Shown piece after piece: positions 62,965 through 64,000 of a DNA stretch of 64,000 bases. Numbering within the stretch: position 1 is the first letter of the stretch; every line of letters starts with the position of its first letter. The translations under genes were made by a program, and so were the position numbers. The notes beneath the pieces are model-generated. The model was not told the DNA's origin. It saw nothing but the letters and a program-made list of their open reading frames with translations, and ran no database searches. The stretch spans positions 1-64,000 of the forward strand of contig NZ_PZJU01000002.1 in the NCBI RefSeq assembly GCF_003206715.1. The letters run 5' to 3'. This DNA comes from Salinicola peritrichatus. GTDB lineage: Bacteria; Pseudomonadota; Gammaproteobacteria; Pseudomonadales; Halomonadaceae.

Positions 62965-64000
62965 ATGCAACAGGCTCGCGAATTCGACTACATCATCATT
63001 GGTGCCGGCTCGGCGGGTAACGTGCTGGCAACGCGCCTGACCGAGGATCCCGATGTCAGCGTGCTGCTGCTGGAAGCGGGCGGACCGGACTATCGCGCCG
63101 ATTTCCGCACGCAAATGCCGGCGGCACTGGCCTATCCGCTACAGGGCAAGCGCTACAACTGGGCCTTCGAGACCGATCCCGAACCACACATGGACAACCG
63201 TCGCATGGAGTGCGGTCGCGGCAAGGGCCTGGGCGGTTCGTCATTGATCAACGGCATGTGCTATGTCCGCGGCAATGCGCTGGATCTGGATAACTGGGCC
63301 AAGCAGCCGGGGCTGGAGGATTGGCGCTATCTCGACTGTCTGCCCTACTACAAGAAGGCGGAGGCCCGGGATATCGGCCCCAACGACTACCATGGCGGCG
63401 ACGGCCCGCTGAGCGTGACCACGCCCAAGGATGGCAACAACCCGCTCTACCAGGCCTTTATCGAGGCCGGCGTTCAGGCGGGCTATCCGCGTACTGACGA
63501 CCTCAACGGCTACCAGCAGGAAGGTTTCGGTCCGATGGACCGTACCACCACGCCGAACGGCCGCCGTTCGTCCACCGCGCGGGGTTATCTCGACATCGCC
63601 AAGCAGCGTGGCAATCTGACCATCGTCACCCACGCCACCACCGACCGTATTCTGTTCGAGGATCAGCGTGCCATCGGCGTCAATTACCTGCACGATCATC
63701 TCAACAACAGCCAACCGCGTCAGGCCCTGGCCCGGCGCGAGGTGCTGCTGTGCGCCGGCGCCATCGCCTCGCCGCAGATCCTGCAGCGTTCCGGGATCGG
63801 CGACCCGGAGCTACTGAAGCAGCATGGCATTCCCGTCGTTCACGACCTCAAGGGCGTCGGCGAGAATCTCCAGGATCATCTGGAGATGTACATCCAGTAC
63901 GAATGCAAGCAGCCGATTTCGCTCTATCCGGCGCTGAAGTGGTACAACCAGCCGAAGATCGGCGCGGAGTGGATGCTCCTGGGCCGTGGCCTGGGCGCCA
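62965..64000 (+). CDS. betA: Choline dehydrogenase BetA, partial
   Basis: The first 345 codons of a GMC-family flavoprotein; it runs off the right edge. [20 protein letters not shown] (FAD motif, ~9-28), [15 protein letters not shown] (GMC signature 1) and [16 protein letters not shown] (signature 2). It oxidises choline to betaine aldehyde at the inner membrane, giving BetB its substrate. ATG 62965 has CAGGAG upstream. Third gene of betIBA, separated by the 39-bp array and a CT-rich tract. Confidence 0.95.
   Translation, partial: MQQAREFDYIIIGAGSAGNVLATRLTEDPDVSVLLLEAGGPDYRADFRTQMPAALAYPLQGKRYNWAFETDPEPHMDNRRMECGRGKGLGGSSLINGMCYVRGNALDLDNWAKQPGLEDWRYLDCLPYYKKAEARDIGPNDYHGGDGPLSVTTPKDGNNPLYQAFIEAGVQAGYPRTDDLNGYQQEGFGPMDRTTTPNGRRSSTARGYLDIAKQRGNLTIVTHATTDRILFEDQRAIGVNYLHDHLNNSQPRQALARREVLLCAGAIASPQILQRSGIGDPELLKQHGIPVVHDLKGVGENLQDHLEMYIQYECKQPISLYPALKWYNQPKIGAEWMLLGRGLGA

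Overview
The window looks like chromosome of a moderately halophilic gammaproteobacterium of the Halomonadaceae (Halomonas, Salinicola or Chromohalobacter type). The reasons are the high GC, the betIBA choline-to-glycine-betaine cluster with a ChoX-like binding protein, TctC/Tcu tricarballylate genes, a non-phosphorylative L-rhamnose operon and the style of the short interspersed repeats. The species call is inference; no rRNA is present.

Layout. 0-4 kb: 5' part of cysD, cysQ, a MazEF-like toxin-antitoxin pair and an SLC13 permease with RCK domains. 4-9 kb: a 271-bp MITE-like element, a kinase-fold protein with an unusual N-terminal domain, a 5'-truncated membrane gene, an antitoxin with a decayed BrnT toxin remnant, and an arylsulfotransferase-family protein. 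9-13.7 kb: a tricarballylate-type module (TctC-like binding protein, GntR regulator, tcuB, tcuA); a shared AGCGTATACA motif lies upstream of both transcription units. 14.6-19 kb: a copper module (small Cys/His-rich secreted protein, multicopper oxidase, Cu-exporting P-type ATPase). 19-27.3 kb: one seven-gene operon for non-phosphorylative L-rhamnose catabolism (rhmD, rhaM, lactonase, rhaT, dehydrogenase, aldolase, aldA), divergent from a LysR gene, with a perfect T-N11-A palindrome between them.

27.5-38.3 kb: an oxidoreductase/cupin region. A four-gene minus-strand operon (cupin, MFS, two dehydrogenases) diverges from a LysR gene. The LysR gene is followed by a second, secreted cupin, a tandem-domain CMD lipoprotein, two SDRs, a frameshifted tautomerase, a cyclophilin-like protein, a DUF2255 protein and a BNR-repeat protein.

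38.3-54.7 kb: a degraded plasticity zone. Intact small regulons (TetR with a quinone reductase and an aldo/keto reductase; HxlR with NmrA and SDR genes; periplasmic aldehyde oxidoreductase paoABC) sit among pseudogenes of SDR, TetR, SnoaL, MFS and LysR type and among IS5 and IS30 remnants. It ends at three tandem tRNA-Asn genes.

55-64 kb: a YfcC-type transporter with one frameshift, a FadR-type GntR regulator and argE in one overlapping operon; tRNA-Met; then choX divergent from betI-betB-betA across a BetI-type operator. betA runs off the right edge. Interspersed repeats (three MITE-like elements, a 39-bp tandem array and a copy of its unit near the left edge) punctuate intergenic gaps. Most frameshifts are single-base; individual ones could be assembly errors, but the clustering in 38-54 kb indicates real decay.
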